Positions 27,102-35,839 of a stretch of 64,000 nt of DNA are shown here, in pieces. This stretch comes from Byssovorax sp. Lineage in GTDB: Bacteria; Myxococcota_A; Polyangia; Polyangiales; Polyangiaceae. The translations under genes were made by a program, and so were the position numbers. The notes beneath the pieces are model-generated. The model worked only from the letters and a program-made list of their open reading frames with translations. It did not search any database and was not told the origin of the DNA. The DNA lies in contig JANYGI010000102.1 of NCBI GenBank assembly GCA_025362495.1, positions 158,708 to 222,707 of the forward strand, given 5' to 3'. The stretch's first letter is position 1. Every line of letters starts with the position of its first letter.

Positions 27102-27767
27102 GTGTCGAAGTCCACGCTCGCGGTGCAGTACGTGACGGCCGCCGCGGCGCGGGGCGAGCGCGCCGCGATGTTCGTCTTCGACGAGAGCATCGGTACGCTG
27201 GTGTCGCGCGCAGAGGCCCTGGCGATGCCGCTCGCGCAAGGCATCGACGACGGCACGATCTTGATCAAGCAGATCGATCCCGCCGAGCTCGCGCCGGGGG
27301 AGTTCGGGAGCCTCGTGCGGCGCGCCGTCGAGGAGCACGACGTCAAGGTCATCGTCATCGACAGCCTCAATGGTTATCTCAACGCCATGCCCGAGGAGCG
27401 TTTTCTCACGCTCCACCTCCACGAGCTGCTCTGCTATCTCGGCGAGCGGGGCGTCGCCACCATCCTGGTGATGGCCCAGCACGGCCTCATCGGCCCCGGG
27501 ATGACGTCGTCGGTCGACGTCAGCTACCTGGCCGACTGCGTGATCCTGCTCCGCTACTACGAGGCGCAGGCCCAGATCCACAAGGCCATCTCGGTGCTGA
27601 AGAAGCGGAGCGGCCCGCACGAGAAGTACATTCGCGACTACGGGATGAGCGCCAAGGGCATCTTCGTCGGGCCACCGCTCACTCAATTCCGCGGGCTGCT
27701 CACCGGTATGCCCGGTCAGAATGGCAATCCCCCGGAGGCGTTCAGCTCGAACGGGGGTAGAGGATGA
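27102..27767 (+). CDS. Half-length KaiC-like protein lacking the P-loop glycines
   Basis: 221 residues from a GTG with an excellent GAGGAGG site 7-8 nt upstream. It corresponds to only the second domain of myxobacterial double KaiC-like ATPases. It begins at SKSTLAVQYV, that is, within what should be Walker A (G-x4-GKST), so the loop glycines are lost. Walker B (VKVIVIDSLNGYL), the FDES catalytic-Glu region and the conserved C-terminal part (DVSYLADCVILLRYYEA, ISVLKKRSGPHEKYIRDYG) are intact. The upstream frame shows no KaiC similarity. Either a 5'-deleted gene still translated or a specialised non-hydrolysing subunit. Overlaps the next kinase gene by ATGA. Confidence 0.82.
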   Translation: MSKSTLAVQYVTAAAARGERAAMFVFDESIGTLVSRAEALAMPLAQGIDDGTILIKQIDPAELAPGEFGSLVRRAVEEHDVKVIVIDSLNGYLNAMPEERFLTLHLHELLCYLGERGVATILVMAQHGLIGPGMTSSVDVSYLADCVILLRYYEAQAQIHKAISVLKKRSGPHEKYIRDYGMSAKGIFVGPPLTQFRGLLTGMPGQNGNPPEAFSSNGGRG

Positions 27768-29302
27768 CCGCGGACTCGGAGCGTGTCCTCATCCTGGCTC
27801 CGCGGGGGCGCGACGCGCCCATAGCCGCGCGGGTGCTGCACGACGCCGGCGTCGACTCCCTCGCTTGCGCCGACGTGATCGAGCTCTGCCGCGAGATCGA
27901 CGCCGGCGCCGGAGCGGTGCTGGTGACGACCGAGGCCCTGCCTCGCGCCGCCGTCGAGGAGATCGTCGGCGCTTTGCAGCGACAACCCTCCTGGTCCGAG
28001 CTCCCCGTGCTGGTGTTCGCGGCGCCCGGCCTCGACGGCGCCGTACCCTCGCTCGGGCCGATCGAGGCCCGCGCCCACATCACCATCCTCGACCGGCCCG
28101 TGCGGGTGAAATCGCTGATCAGCGCCACGCGATCAGCGCTGCTGGCGCGACGACGGCAGTACCAGCTCCGTAACCTGATGACGGAGCTTGAGGACCGCGT
28201 CCACGAGCGCGACAAGTTCCTCGCCATCCTCGGTCACGAGCTGCGGAATCCGCTCGCGGCGATCCTCCTCGCGTCGCAGACGCTCGACACGGTCGACTCG
28301 AAGCTCGACTGGGAGCACGCCGCGCTGATCGAGAGGCAGTCTCGTCACCTCACGCGCCTCGTCGACGATCTGCTGGATCTGTCGCGGGTGACGGCCGGCA
28401 AGATCGTTCTCCAGCGGCAGATCGTCGACCTCAACCGCACGGTCGAGGACGCGATTGTCTCGCTCCAGAACATCTCCCAGAGCCAGGGGGTGACGCTGCA
28501 TTTCGCCGCCTCGGCGCGGCCGGTGCTCGTCGACGGAGATCCGGTGCGGCTCGAGCAGATCGTGGTCAATCTGCTGACCAACGCGGTGAAGTACACGCTG
28601 GTGGGCGGGCGCGCCGACATCTTCGTCGAAGAGGCCGCCGACGAGGCTCGCGTCCGCGTCGAGGACACTGGCGTCGGCATCGATCCGTCGCGGATCACCA
28701 GCATCTTTGGCCTCTTCATGCAGGCCGAGAACGCCATCGGCCGCGCCCGGGGCGGGATGGGGATCGGGCTCTCGCTGGTGCGCAGCCTGGTGGAGCTCCA
28801 CAGTGGCGCGGTGACGGTGAAGAGCGACGGTATCGGGCAAGGTAGCGAGTTCACCGTGACGCTCCCGCTCGCGACGGCGGAGCAGCGGCTGGCGGGCGCG
28901 CCGACAGCCGTGCTCGACGTGTCCCCGAAGCCCCGGCTCTCGATCCTGATCGTGGAGGACAACTCCGACGTCCGGACGCTGATGCAGAACAAGCTGCGCA
29001 AGCTCGGGCACACGGTCGAGGGCTTCCGTGACGGCGAGGACGGGGCCGTGGAGATCTCGTCGCGCCTCCCGGATCTGGCGCTGGTCGATCTCGGCTTGCC
29101 CGGGATCGACGGTTACGAGGTGGCCAATCGCGTGCGCGAGGCGGTCGGAGATCGGGTGTACCTGGTGGCGCTGAGCGGCTTCGGACAGCCCGAGGACAAG
29201 CGCCGCGCGCTCGAGGCCGGATTCGACGAGCACGTGACCAAGCCGGCCGACGTGAAGGCCCTGAACGAGCTGCTGGGGCGCGTGCAGCAGCGGAGAGCGT
29301 GA
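27764..29302 (+). CDS. Hybrid histidine kinase with degenerate N-terminal receiver and C-terminal receiver
   Basis: 512 residues. Residues about 5-120 have a receiver-like alternation (VLILAPRG; AVLVTTEAL; LPVLVFAA) but no acceptor Asp. HisKA at about 145-210 (GHELRNPLAAILLASQTL), HATPase at about 250-380 (NLLTNAVKY, DTGVGID, GMGIGLSLVRSL) and a proper receiver at about 398-510 (LIVEDN, ALVDLGLPGIDG, Lys in HVTKPA). Soluble. Start overlaps the half-KaiC stop by ATGA, repeating the KaiC-then-kinase order of the left arm. Confidence 0.9.
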   Translation: MTADSERVLILAPRGRDAPIAARVLHDAGVDSLACADVIELCREIDAGAGAVLVTTEALPRAAVEEIVGALQRQPSWSELPVLVFAAPGLDGAVPSLGPIEARAHITILDRPVRVKSLISATRSALLARRRQYQLRNLMTELEDRVHERDKFLAILGHELRNPLAAILLASQTLDTVDSKLDWEHAALIERQSRHLTRLVDDLLDLSRVTAGKIVLQRQIVDLNRTVEDAIVSLQNISQSQGVTLHFAASARPVLVDGDPVRLEQIVVNLLTNAVKYTLVGGRADIFVEEAADEARVRVEDTGVGIDPSRITSIFGLFMQAENAIGRARGGMGIGLSLVRSLVELHSGAVTVKSDGIGQGSEFTVTLPLATAEQRLAGAPTAVLDVSPKPRLSILIVEDNSDVRTLMQNKLRKLGHTVEGFRDGEDGAVEISSRLPDLALVDLGLPGIDGYEVANRVREAVGDRVYLVALSGFGQPEDKRRALEAGFDEHVTKPADVKALNELLGRVQQRRA

Positions 29303-29341
29303 GCGGCGGCGACTGCCGCGCGCCGCGTGCGCGCGTCGGCG

Positions 29342-30679
29342 TCAGAACTGCACGCGCGGTTGCGGCTCGAGCGGCGGATATGGCGAGGCCTGGGCCACCC
29401 CGGCCCGCGGCGCGGGCGCGGGCGAGGATGCTTTGCCGGGGGCGCTGTCGGGATCGGTCCCGGGCTCGCGCTCGGCGCGGGCCAGGACGCCAAAGGCCTC
29501 TCGCGCCATGCCGTTGATGGCCTCGGTCGCGCTCGCCAGGACGATGATCCCGATACCGCGCGTCGGCCCGAGGACGACACAGGCGCTGTACCCCTCGGTG
29601 CCGCCGTCGTGGGTGATGAGGTACCCGAGCGTCCCGTCGGTCGCGACGACCCAGTTGACGCCGAAGGCTTGCCTCCCAGGGCGCGAAAGGCCGGCGGAGA
29701 GCTGCGATTCGCGGAGCGAGCTCCGGCGGATCGGGCCGGGATCACGATCGCTGCGGGCGGGCCAGGCCGTCATCTCGTAGCTGGCGAAGCGGGCGAGATC
29801 GGCGACGCTGGAGTAGAGACCGCCCATGCCCTCGGCCGCGCCAAGGCGCCAGTGCGGGCCAGCGGGCTGGTATTTCCCGTCGATCTTGCTGTGCCCCGCG
29901 GCGAGCTTGTCGCTCGGCACAGCGGATTGGTCCCAGGTCGTCTGGCGCATCCCGAGCGGGGCGAGGATCCTTTGCGAGATGAAGTCGCGCACCGGCTCGC
30001 CCGAGGCGCGGCTGACGACGAGCCCGCCGAGCGCCATCGCCAGGTTCGAGTACCGCGAGTCGGTCCCGGGCGCGAAATCGAGCACGGCGCCCCGCGCGGC
30101 CGCCAGTAGCTCGGGCTCGGTCACGCCGTGCGCGTCGGCGTACTTGAGCGTGCCGAGGCGGGGCAGCCCCGAGGTGTGCGTGACGAGGTTGCGCAGGGTG
30201 ATAACCGGGCTGTCGAGCGTCGGGTACACCGCGTCGGCGAGCTCGGGGACGTAGCGCGTCACCGGATCATCGAGCCCGATGCGGCCGTCGTCGCGGAGCG
30301 CGAGGAGGGCCATGCCGGTGAAGACCTTGGTGATTGATCCAATGCGAAACACGGTGTCGGCCCCGACCGCGCCGCCGGCGTCGGTGCGCGCGCCGAAGCC
30401 CTCGGCGAAGGCGAGGTGGTCGCCGAGGACGACACCGATCACCGCGTTTGGAAGGCGATTTTTCTCGGCCGACTCGCGGAAGACGCGCCCGACGTCGGGG
30501 AGCGCGGCCTCGATCCGGGCGCGGCGAGGCGCGTCGATCGTCGGGGCCGGGGCGCGGGCCGGGTTGATGTGGGTCGGCGCAGCGAGCGGCACCGGGGCGG
30601 CCGACGCCGAGGTCACGGCACATCCGGTGATGAAGAGCAGGAGCGAGAGCGCAGCGGCGGGCGCACGGTGAGGCGGCAT
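29342..30679 (-). CDS. Beta-lactamase-fold serine hydrolase lipoprotein (class C / AmpH-like)
   Basis: 445 residues from ATG 30679 (AGGA 4 nt upstream); an ATG at 30697 is possible. Lipoprotein signal ending LLFITGCAVT. Penicillin-binding-protein/beta-lactamase motifs: S-x-x-K in GSITKVF, Y-x-N in SRYSNLAM, and H-x-G-G in ITHDGGTEG. Such proteins are envelope DD-peptidases or esterases rather than resistance enzymes in most cases; the substrate cannot be told. Ends in a Pro-rich tail. Confidence 0.87.
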   Translation of the reverse strand: MPPHRAPAAALSLLLFITGCAVTSASAAPVPLAAPTHINPARAPAPTIDAPRRARIEAALPDVGRVFRESAEKNRLPNAVIGVVLGDHLAFAEGFGARTDAGGAVGADTVFRIGSITKVFTGMALLALRDDGRIGLDDPVTRYVPELADAVYPTLDSPVITLRNLVTHTSGLPRLGTLKYADAHGVTEPELLAAARGAVLDFAPGTDSRYSNLAMALGGLVVSRASGEPVRDFISQRILAPLGMRQTTWDQSAVPSDKLAAGHSKIDGKYQPAGPHWRLGAAEGMGGLYSSVADLARFASYEMTAWPARSDRDPGPIRRSSLRESQLSAGLSRPGRQAFGVNWVVATDGTLGYLITHDGGTEGYSACVVLGPTRGIGIIVLASATEAINGMAREAFGVLARAEREPGTDPDSAPGKASSPAPAPRAGVAQASPYPPLEPQPRVQF

Positions 30680-30843
30680 CGATCCTGACGACAGCATGAA
30701 TTGTCGATCACGCAAATACGCAAACACGGCGTCAGCGTGACCTCGGGCCCGGTGCCGGCGCGGCGGCGTGTCCCCTGGCTCACGACGGCGCCGCGAAGAA
30801 CTTCCTTTGCGCGCTCCCGGCGCCGCGCGATCGTCACCGAGCG

Positions 30844-31146
30844 ATGTCGTGGCAAGTCTACGTGCTCCGCTGCGGCGACGGGACGCTGTACACGGGGATC
30901 GCCCGCGACGCCGGGGCGCGGCTCCGCCGGCACGAGGCGGGCAAGGGGGCGCGCTACACGCGGGGACGCGGCCCGCTCGTGATGGTCCTGCTCGAAGACG
31001 CGGCCTCGCAGGGCGACGCCCTCCGGCGCGAGGCGGCGATCCGCAGGCTCGGGCGCGCGGGAAAAGAAGCGCTGATCAGCGCGGCGACGGCGGCACCGGC
31101 GAAGCCGAAGGCGAAGCGCCGCCCCCGGGCGAAAGGCGGATCGTGA
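30844..31146 (+). CDS. GIY-YIG domain protein (YhbQ/UPF0213 type)
   Basis: 100 residues. The nuclease fold is shown by VYVLRCGDGTLYTGIARD (GIY-YIG strands, here VYV/LYTG), the Arg of LRRHEAGKGARYTRGRGP, and the Glu in ALRREAAIRRL. Members of this small family are single-domain and their substrate is unsettled. A basic tail (KPKAKRRPRAK) may bind nucleic acid. Its last 71 bp overlap the end of the convergent phoR gene. Confidence 0.85.
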   Translation: MSWQVYVLRCGDGTLYTGIARDAGARLRRHEAGKGARYTRGRGPLVMVLLEDAASQGDALRREAAIRRLGRAGKEALISAATAAPAKPKAKRRPRAKGGS

Positions 31147-32386
31147 AGCACGCGCCGCGACCCGGCTCGCTCTCGACGCGGATCGTGCCGCCCATCAGCT
31201 CGACGAGGTGCTTCACGATCGACAGGCCGAGGCCCGTGCCGCCGAGCTCGCGCGAGCGGCCGGCGTCGACGCGGTAGAAGCGCTCGAAGAGTCGCCCGAG
31301 GTGCGCGGCCGGGATCCCCACGCCGTCGTCGGCGACCGCGAGCTCGACGTGATCGCCGGCGGCCCTGGCCCGCAGCGTCACCCGCGCGCCCTCGCCCGCG
31401 TACTTGATGGCGTTCTCCAGGAGGTTCATCACCACCTGCTCGACGGCGCGACGATCGGCGCGGACCTTGATGTCGGCCATCGGATCGATCTGCACGCGCA
31501 TGCGCTTCTTGCGCGCGGGCTCCTCGAGCAGAGCGACGCAGTGGTTGATGATCGAGCCGAGATCGAGGTCGGCGAGCGCGAGCCGGTAGCCCTTGGCCTC
31601 GAGCTTCGAGAGATCGAGGAGATCGTCGACGAGGTGACGGAGTCGCAGCGCGTGGCGATCGATGACACCGACGAACTCGAGAGCGTCGGCCGGATCGTCG
31701 AGGGCGCCGCCGAGGAGCGTCTCGGCCGCGGTGCTGATCGCCGTCACCGGCGTGCGCAGCTCGTGCGAGACGTTGGCGACGAAGTCGGTGCGAATCGTCT
31801 CCAGGCGTCGCAGATCGGTGACGTCGTGGAACACGGCGATGACGCCGCGGGGCTTGCTCGATCCATCCTGCGCGGGGAGCCGCGACGCGCGCACGAGGAG
31901 GCGCCGCGGGGGAACGCGACCGAGCTCGATCTCGCGGGCCACCGGCTCGCCCCCGGCGCGGGCGTCGTCGAGGGCCTCCTTCAGCGCGGCGTTGCGGATG
32001 GCCTCGAGGACGAGAAGTCCCACCGCGTCGTCACCGATGAGGGCCATGCCGCGGAGCGCCTGGTTGGCGAGCACGATGCGCTCGTCGCGCCCGACGAGGA
32101 GCACGCCCTCGCCCATGCCGTCGAGGATGCCGGCGAGCAGATCGCGCTCGGCGCGAAGGGCGGCGATGCTGCCGGAGAGGTCCTTCGCGACGTGGTTGAG
32201 CGCCTCGCCCAGGCGGCCGATGTCGCTCGCGGAGTCGCCGTCGACCCGGGCGCCGAGATCACCCGCGGCGATCGACTCGGCGGTGCGCGTCATGGCGCGG
32301 ATCGATCCGCGCGCGCGGACGGTCGTGAGCATCGCGGCGACCGCGGCCGCGAGGATCGCGAGGACGACGGCCGCGAAAACGCTCAT
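31076..32386 (-). CDS. phoR: Phosphate-regulon sensor histidine kinase PhoR
   Basis: 436 residues. One N-terminal membrane segment (about 1-22), HAMP (RARGSIRAMTRTAESIAAGDLG), PAS (about 90-190), HisKA with VANVSHELRTPVTAISTAAETL and HATPase with NLLENAIKYAGEG, DDGVGIP and GTGLGLSIVKHL. The arrangement and pairing with phoB identify it as PhoR, the kinase/phosphatase that senses phosphate through Pst/PhoU. ATG overlaps the phoB stop (ATGA). Only a single membrane pass is predicted. The frame continues upstream only as a shadow of phoB. Confidence 0.9.
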   Translation of the reverse strand: MSVFAAVVLAILAAAVAAMLTTVRARGSIRAMTRTAESIAAGDLGARVDGDSASDIGRLGEALNHVAKDLSGSIAALRAERDLLAGILDGMGEGVLLVGRDERIVLANQALRGMALIGDDAVGLLVLEAIRNAALKEALDDARAGGEPVAREIELGRVPPRRLLVRASRLPAQDGSSKPRGVIAVFHDVTDLRRLETIRTDFVANVSHELRTPVTAISTAAETLLGGALDDPADALEFVGVIDRHALRLRHLVDDLLDLSKLEAKGYRLALADLDLGSIINHCVALLEEPARKKRMRVQIDPMADIKVRADRRAVEQVVMNLLENAIKYAGEGARVTLRARAAGDHVELAVADDGVGIPAAHLGRLFERFYRVDAGRSRELGGTGLGLSIVKHLVELMGGTIRVESEPGRGACFTIRLSPGGGASPSASPVPPSPR

Positions 32387-33111
32387 TCTGTCGGGGTGCG
32401 CGCGGCGCGGTCCGCGCCCTCGGCCGGCGGCTCGGCCGCGAAGCGGTAGCCCACGCCGCGCACCGTCTCGATGTAGTCGCCCGCGGCGCCGAGCTTCTCG
32501 CGCACGCGCTTCACGTGGGTGTCGACGTTGCGAGTCGTCACGTCGACGTGCGATCCCCAGACCTCGTCGAGGAGGAGATCGCGCGTGAGCACCCGCCCGC
32601 GGCGATCGAGCAGCATCAGCAGCAAGCGGAGCTCGAGCGCCGTGAGCGCGACCTCTTGCCCCGCGACCCACGCCCGGTGCGCGGCGCGATCAACGCGGAG
32701 GACGCCGAAGTCGACCCGCTCGGACGGCTCGCCCGGTCCGTCGGCCCGCCGGAGGACGGCGCGCACCCGGAGAATGAGCTCGCGCACGCTGAAGGGTTTG
32801 ACGACGTAGTCGTCGGCGCCGAGCTCGAACCCGACGATGCGATCGATCTCCTCGCCCTTGGCAGTGACCATGATCACCGGAATGCTCGCGGTCTCCTTGT
32901 TGGCCTTGAGCCGCCGGCAGATCTCGGTGCCCGGCAAATCGGGGAGCATCAGATCCAGGATCACCAGATCGAACCGCTCTTCCCGGACCGCCCGGAGCGC
33001 CGTCTCGCCATCGTGCGCCGAGACGACGTCGAATCCGGCCTGCTTGAGGTTGTAAGCGATCACCTTCTGCAGGTCGCGCTCATCCTCGACAATCAAAACA
33101 TGGCTCGGCAT
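32383..33111 (-). CDS. phoB: Phosphate-regulon response regulator PhoB
   Basis: 242 residues, OmpR/PhoB class. Receiver (about 1-120): IVEDERD, phospho-Asp in LVILDLMLPDLPG, Lys in VVKPFS. DNA-binding winged helix (about 135-230): ALTALELRLLLMLLDRRGRVLTRDLLLDEVWG and the TTRNVDTHVKRVREKLG recognition helix, close to canonical PhoB. It should bind the Pho box upstream of pstS. AGGAAGGG upstream supports ATG 33111 rather than the longer open frame. Confidence 0.93.
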   Translation of the reverse strand: MPSHVLIVEDERDLQKVIAYNLKQAGFDVVSAHDGETALRAVREERFDLVILDLMLPDLPGTEICRRLKANKETASIPVIMVTAKGEEIDRIVGFELGADDYVVKPFSVRELILRVRAVLRRADGPGEPSERVDFGVLRVDRAAHRAWVAGQEVALTALELRLLLMLLDRRGRVLTRDLLLDEVWGSHVDVTTRNVDTHVKRVREKLGAAGDYIETVRGVGYRFAAEPPAEGADRAARTPTE

Positions 33112-33194
33112 GGGCGCCCTTCCTACCAGGTGATTGTGTCGGTAGCGTGGCAAGCGATTGTCTTGAGGGTCGGGAAAGGGCTTGTTCAGTCCCA

Positions 33195-33216
33195 GGAAAG
33201 GGCTCGCGCCCTTTCC
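33195..33216. repeat. REP-like hairpin upstream of phoB
   Basis: GGAAAGGGC-TCGC-GCCCTTTCC, a perfect 9-bp stem with a 4-nt loop, followed by a C run and then a second small hairpin (GGGCAAAGCCC). It lies about 85 bp upstream of the phoB start. It may be a dispersed palindromic element or a terminator of a minus-strand transcript. Confidence 0.5.
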
Positions 33217-33304
33217 CCCCGCCGGGCAAAGCCCGTCGGGGCCCCCCATACCCCGTCCGACATGGATGGTGGGATCGGGTGGATGTTTCGGGTGGGGCCT
33301 GGTC

Positions 33305-33379
33305 GTGCTCGGGGCCTTTGGTGCTCGGGGGCGTTGGTGCGCGGGGCGTTGGTGCTCGGGGGCGTTGGTGCTCGGGGGA
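33305..33379. repeat. 16-bp tandem repeat, about 4.7 copies
   Basis: Units of GTGCTCGGGGGCGTTG with small changes: 33305-33320, 33321-33336, 33337-33351 (15 bp), 33352-33367, and a partial unit from 33368. Strongly G/T-rich on the plus strand. Not coding. Confidence 0.75.
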
Positions 33380-33522
33380 GTAAGGGGAGAAGGGAGATAA
33401 GGGGGGAAGTGGGGGGTCTTGCGAACTTTGCGACGAGGCTTTGGGGAGACGGGATGGGTGGCGCCGGTCCGACGGAGGCGTCACCCGTCACCGTCTCCCC
33501 CGGTCGGCGCTGGCGAGCTCAG

Positions 33523-33562
33523 CCTGGGTTGGGGTTGACCCTGGGTTGGGGTTGACCCTGGG
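33523..33562. repeat. 17-bp direct repeat, 2.3 copies
   Basis: CCTGGGTTGGGGTTGAC occurs at 33523-33539 and 33540-33556, then CCTGGG. It lies about 115 bp upstream of ndk. Confidence 0.75.
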
Positions 33563-33677
33563 CGATCACGGCTGAAACTCCGCCCGTCGCGGTGGTGGGG
33601 GCCTCGGGATGTTACATCAGAGGCGGCGCCGCACGTTCCAGTTGCAAAATATGGGCTCATCGCTTAAGCAGCGCGGC

Positions 33678-34106
33678 ATGGCACTCGAACGCACCCTTTC
33701 GATCATCAAGCCCGACGCCGTCGAGAAGCACCACGCCGGTGCCATCCTCGCGCTCCTGGAAAAGGAGGGCTTCGTCGTCAAGGCGATGAAGCGGATCCAC
33801 CTGACGCGCGCGGAGGCCGAGGGCTTCTACGCCGAGCACAAGGCCCGCGGCTTCTTCGGCGAGCTCGTCGATTTCATGTCGCGCAGCCCGATCATCATCC
33901 TCGCCCTCGAGCGCGAGGACGCGGTCGCAAAGTACCGCGAGGTCATCGGCGCGACCGACCCGGCCAAGGCCGCGGCCGGCACCATCCGCAAGCTCTTCGG
34001 CGCCAGCGTCGGCGAGAACGCGGCGCACGGGTCCGACAAGACCGAGACCGCGGCGCGCGAGATCGGCTACTTCTTCGCCGGATACGAAGTCTCGCCGACC
34101 GCTTGA
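33678..34106 (+). CDS. ndk: Nucleoside diphosphate kinase
   Basis: 142 residues, normal length. It balances NTP pools by phosphate transfer through a phospho-His. The conserved start [14 protein letters not shown], the nucleotide-binding region and the active-site [12 protein letters not shown] (catalytic His) are intact; the usual Ser after HGSD is Lys here. ATG 33678 (MALERTL) matches family starts; the frame opens earlier at 33609 without similarity. Confidence 0.96.
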   Translation: MALERTLSIIKPDAVEKHHAGAILALLEKEGFVVKAMKRIHLTRAEAEGFYAEHKARGFFGELVDFMSRSPIIILALEREDAVAKYREVIGATDPAKAAAGTIRKLFGASVGENAAHGSDKTETAAREIGYFFAGYEVSPTA

Positions 34107-34939
34107 GCCTCTCGGAGTCCCTCGCGGTCGCCCGCGGCAAGGTCCGTGACGGCATCTCCGCCGTCGAGAACCTCGACCAGCTCCTCGGCTCCCGCCGGGT
34201 CGGGCCACGCCAGCTCCCGCACGCCATCCTCGGCGTGCAGGAGGGGTGCGTGGCGCTCCTCGACGCGCTCACGGAGCTCGAAGGGGAGATGGCCGTGCAC
34301 CTCCAGGGCGACGCCGAGGGCATCGCTTCGGTGGCGTCGATCCTCGCCCACGCTTCGGGCCTGGTGCGCGAGCTCGCGGACACGCTCAAGGGCCGCGAAA
34401 AAGCGGCGATCGACGCGCGCGAGCGCCTCCGGCTGGAGGCCATCGTCCACCGGATCGCCGTCGAGCTCGACACCGTGATGCGCCTGACCGACCTGCTCAG
34501 CGCGTCGGCCACCTCGCGGAGCACGGCCATCGACCTCGGCGACGTGCTGGCCGAGCGACGGCCGCCCTCGCGCACGCTGACGCCGGTGCTCGCCATGGTC
34601 GAGCTCCGCGCGCCCGCGCTCGTCGGCGACGCGCGCATCGTGCTCGAGCTGCTCGAGTTCGCGGTCGCGACGGTGGTGCGCGCCGGCGTCGAAGCCCCGC
34701 GGATCGTGGCCGACCGCGGCCCGGGCGAGCTCCTGATCATCACCATCACCGTCTCGCCGGGGCGCGCCGGAGCGACGGCCACGAAGGCCGACGCCAACCC
34801 CAAGACGACCCGGATCCTCGACGTATCGCTGCGGCCCGAGCTCCCCTGCCAGGGCGCCGTCGTGCGCGCCGCGGCTCGTCGCGCCGGGATCAAATACGAG
34901 GTCGCCGAGGGCGGCCGGTCGGTGACGATATCGCTTTGA
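34103..34939 (+). CDS. Degenerate histidine-kinase-like protein
   Basis: 278 residues from a TTG that overlaps the ndk stop (TTGA). The first part is helical and resembles a dimerisation region ([12 protein letters not shown] ... [22 protein letters not shown]). The second part (about 165-278) has the strand/helix order of a HATPase domain ([31 protein letters not shown]) but no clear N, G1 or G2 box. Possibly a phosphotransfer or scaffold protein derived from a kinase. The family is not firmly recognised and the start is uncertain. Confidence 0.6.
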   Translation: MSLSESLAVARGKVRDGISAVENLDQLLGSRRVGPRQLPHAILGVQEGCVALLDALTELEGEMAVHLQGDAEGIASVASILAHASGLVRELADTLKGREKAAIDARERLRLEAIVHRIAVELDTVMRLTDLLSASATSRSTAIDLGDVLAERRPPSRTLTPVLAMVELRAPALVGDARIVLELLEFAVATVVRAGVEAPRIVADRGPGELLIITITVSPGRAGATATKADANPKTTRILDVSLRPELPCQGAVVRAAARRAGIKYEVAEGGRSVTISL

Positions 34940-35008
34940 TTCGAGCCTCGCGGTGGCGATGAAGCCGGGCCGCGCTGGCGCCGTGCGCGGCGTGGTATAC
35001 GCGCGCCC

Positions 35009-35835
<827 letters not shown>

Positions 35836-35839
<4 letters not shown>

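Larger units (their letters stand above)
33112..33677. other. 566-bp repeat-rich intergenic region between phoB and ndk
   Basis: No gene. From left to right it holds a perfect 9-bp hairpin (33195-33216) followed by a GGGC-AAA-GCCC hairpin (33223-33235), a purine-biased 16-bp tandem repeat (33305-33379) and a 17-bp direct repeat (33523-33562). It looks like an assembly of repeats rather than a single regulatory region, and should include the phoB and ndk promoters. Confidence 0.6.

Noticed and set aside
29342..30679. Antibiotic-resistance beta-lactamase
   Set aside because: The motifs place it in the broad serine hydrolase/penicillin-binding group; lipoprotein form and extended tail do not indicate a resistance enzyme.
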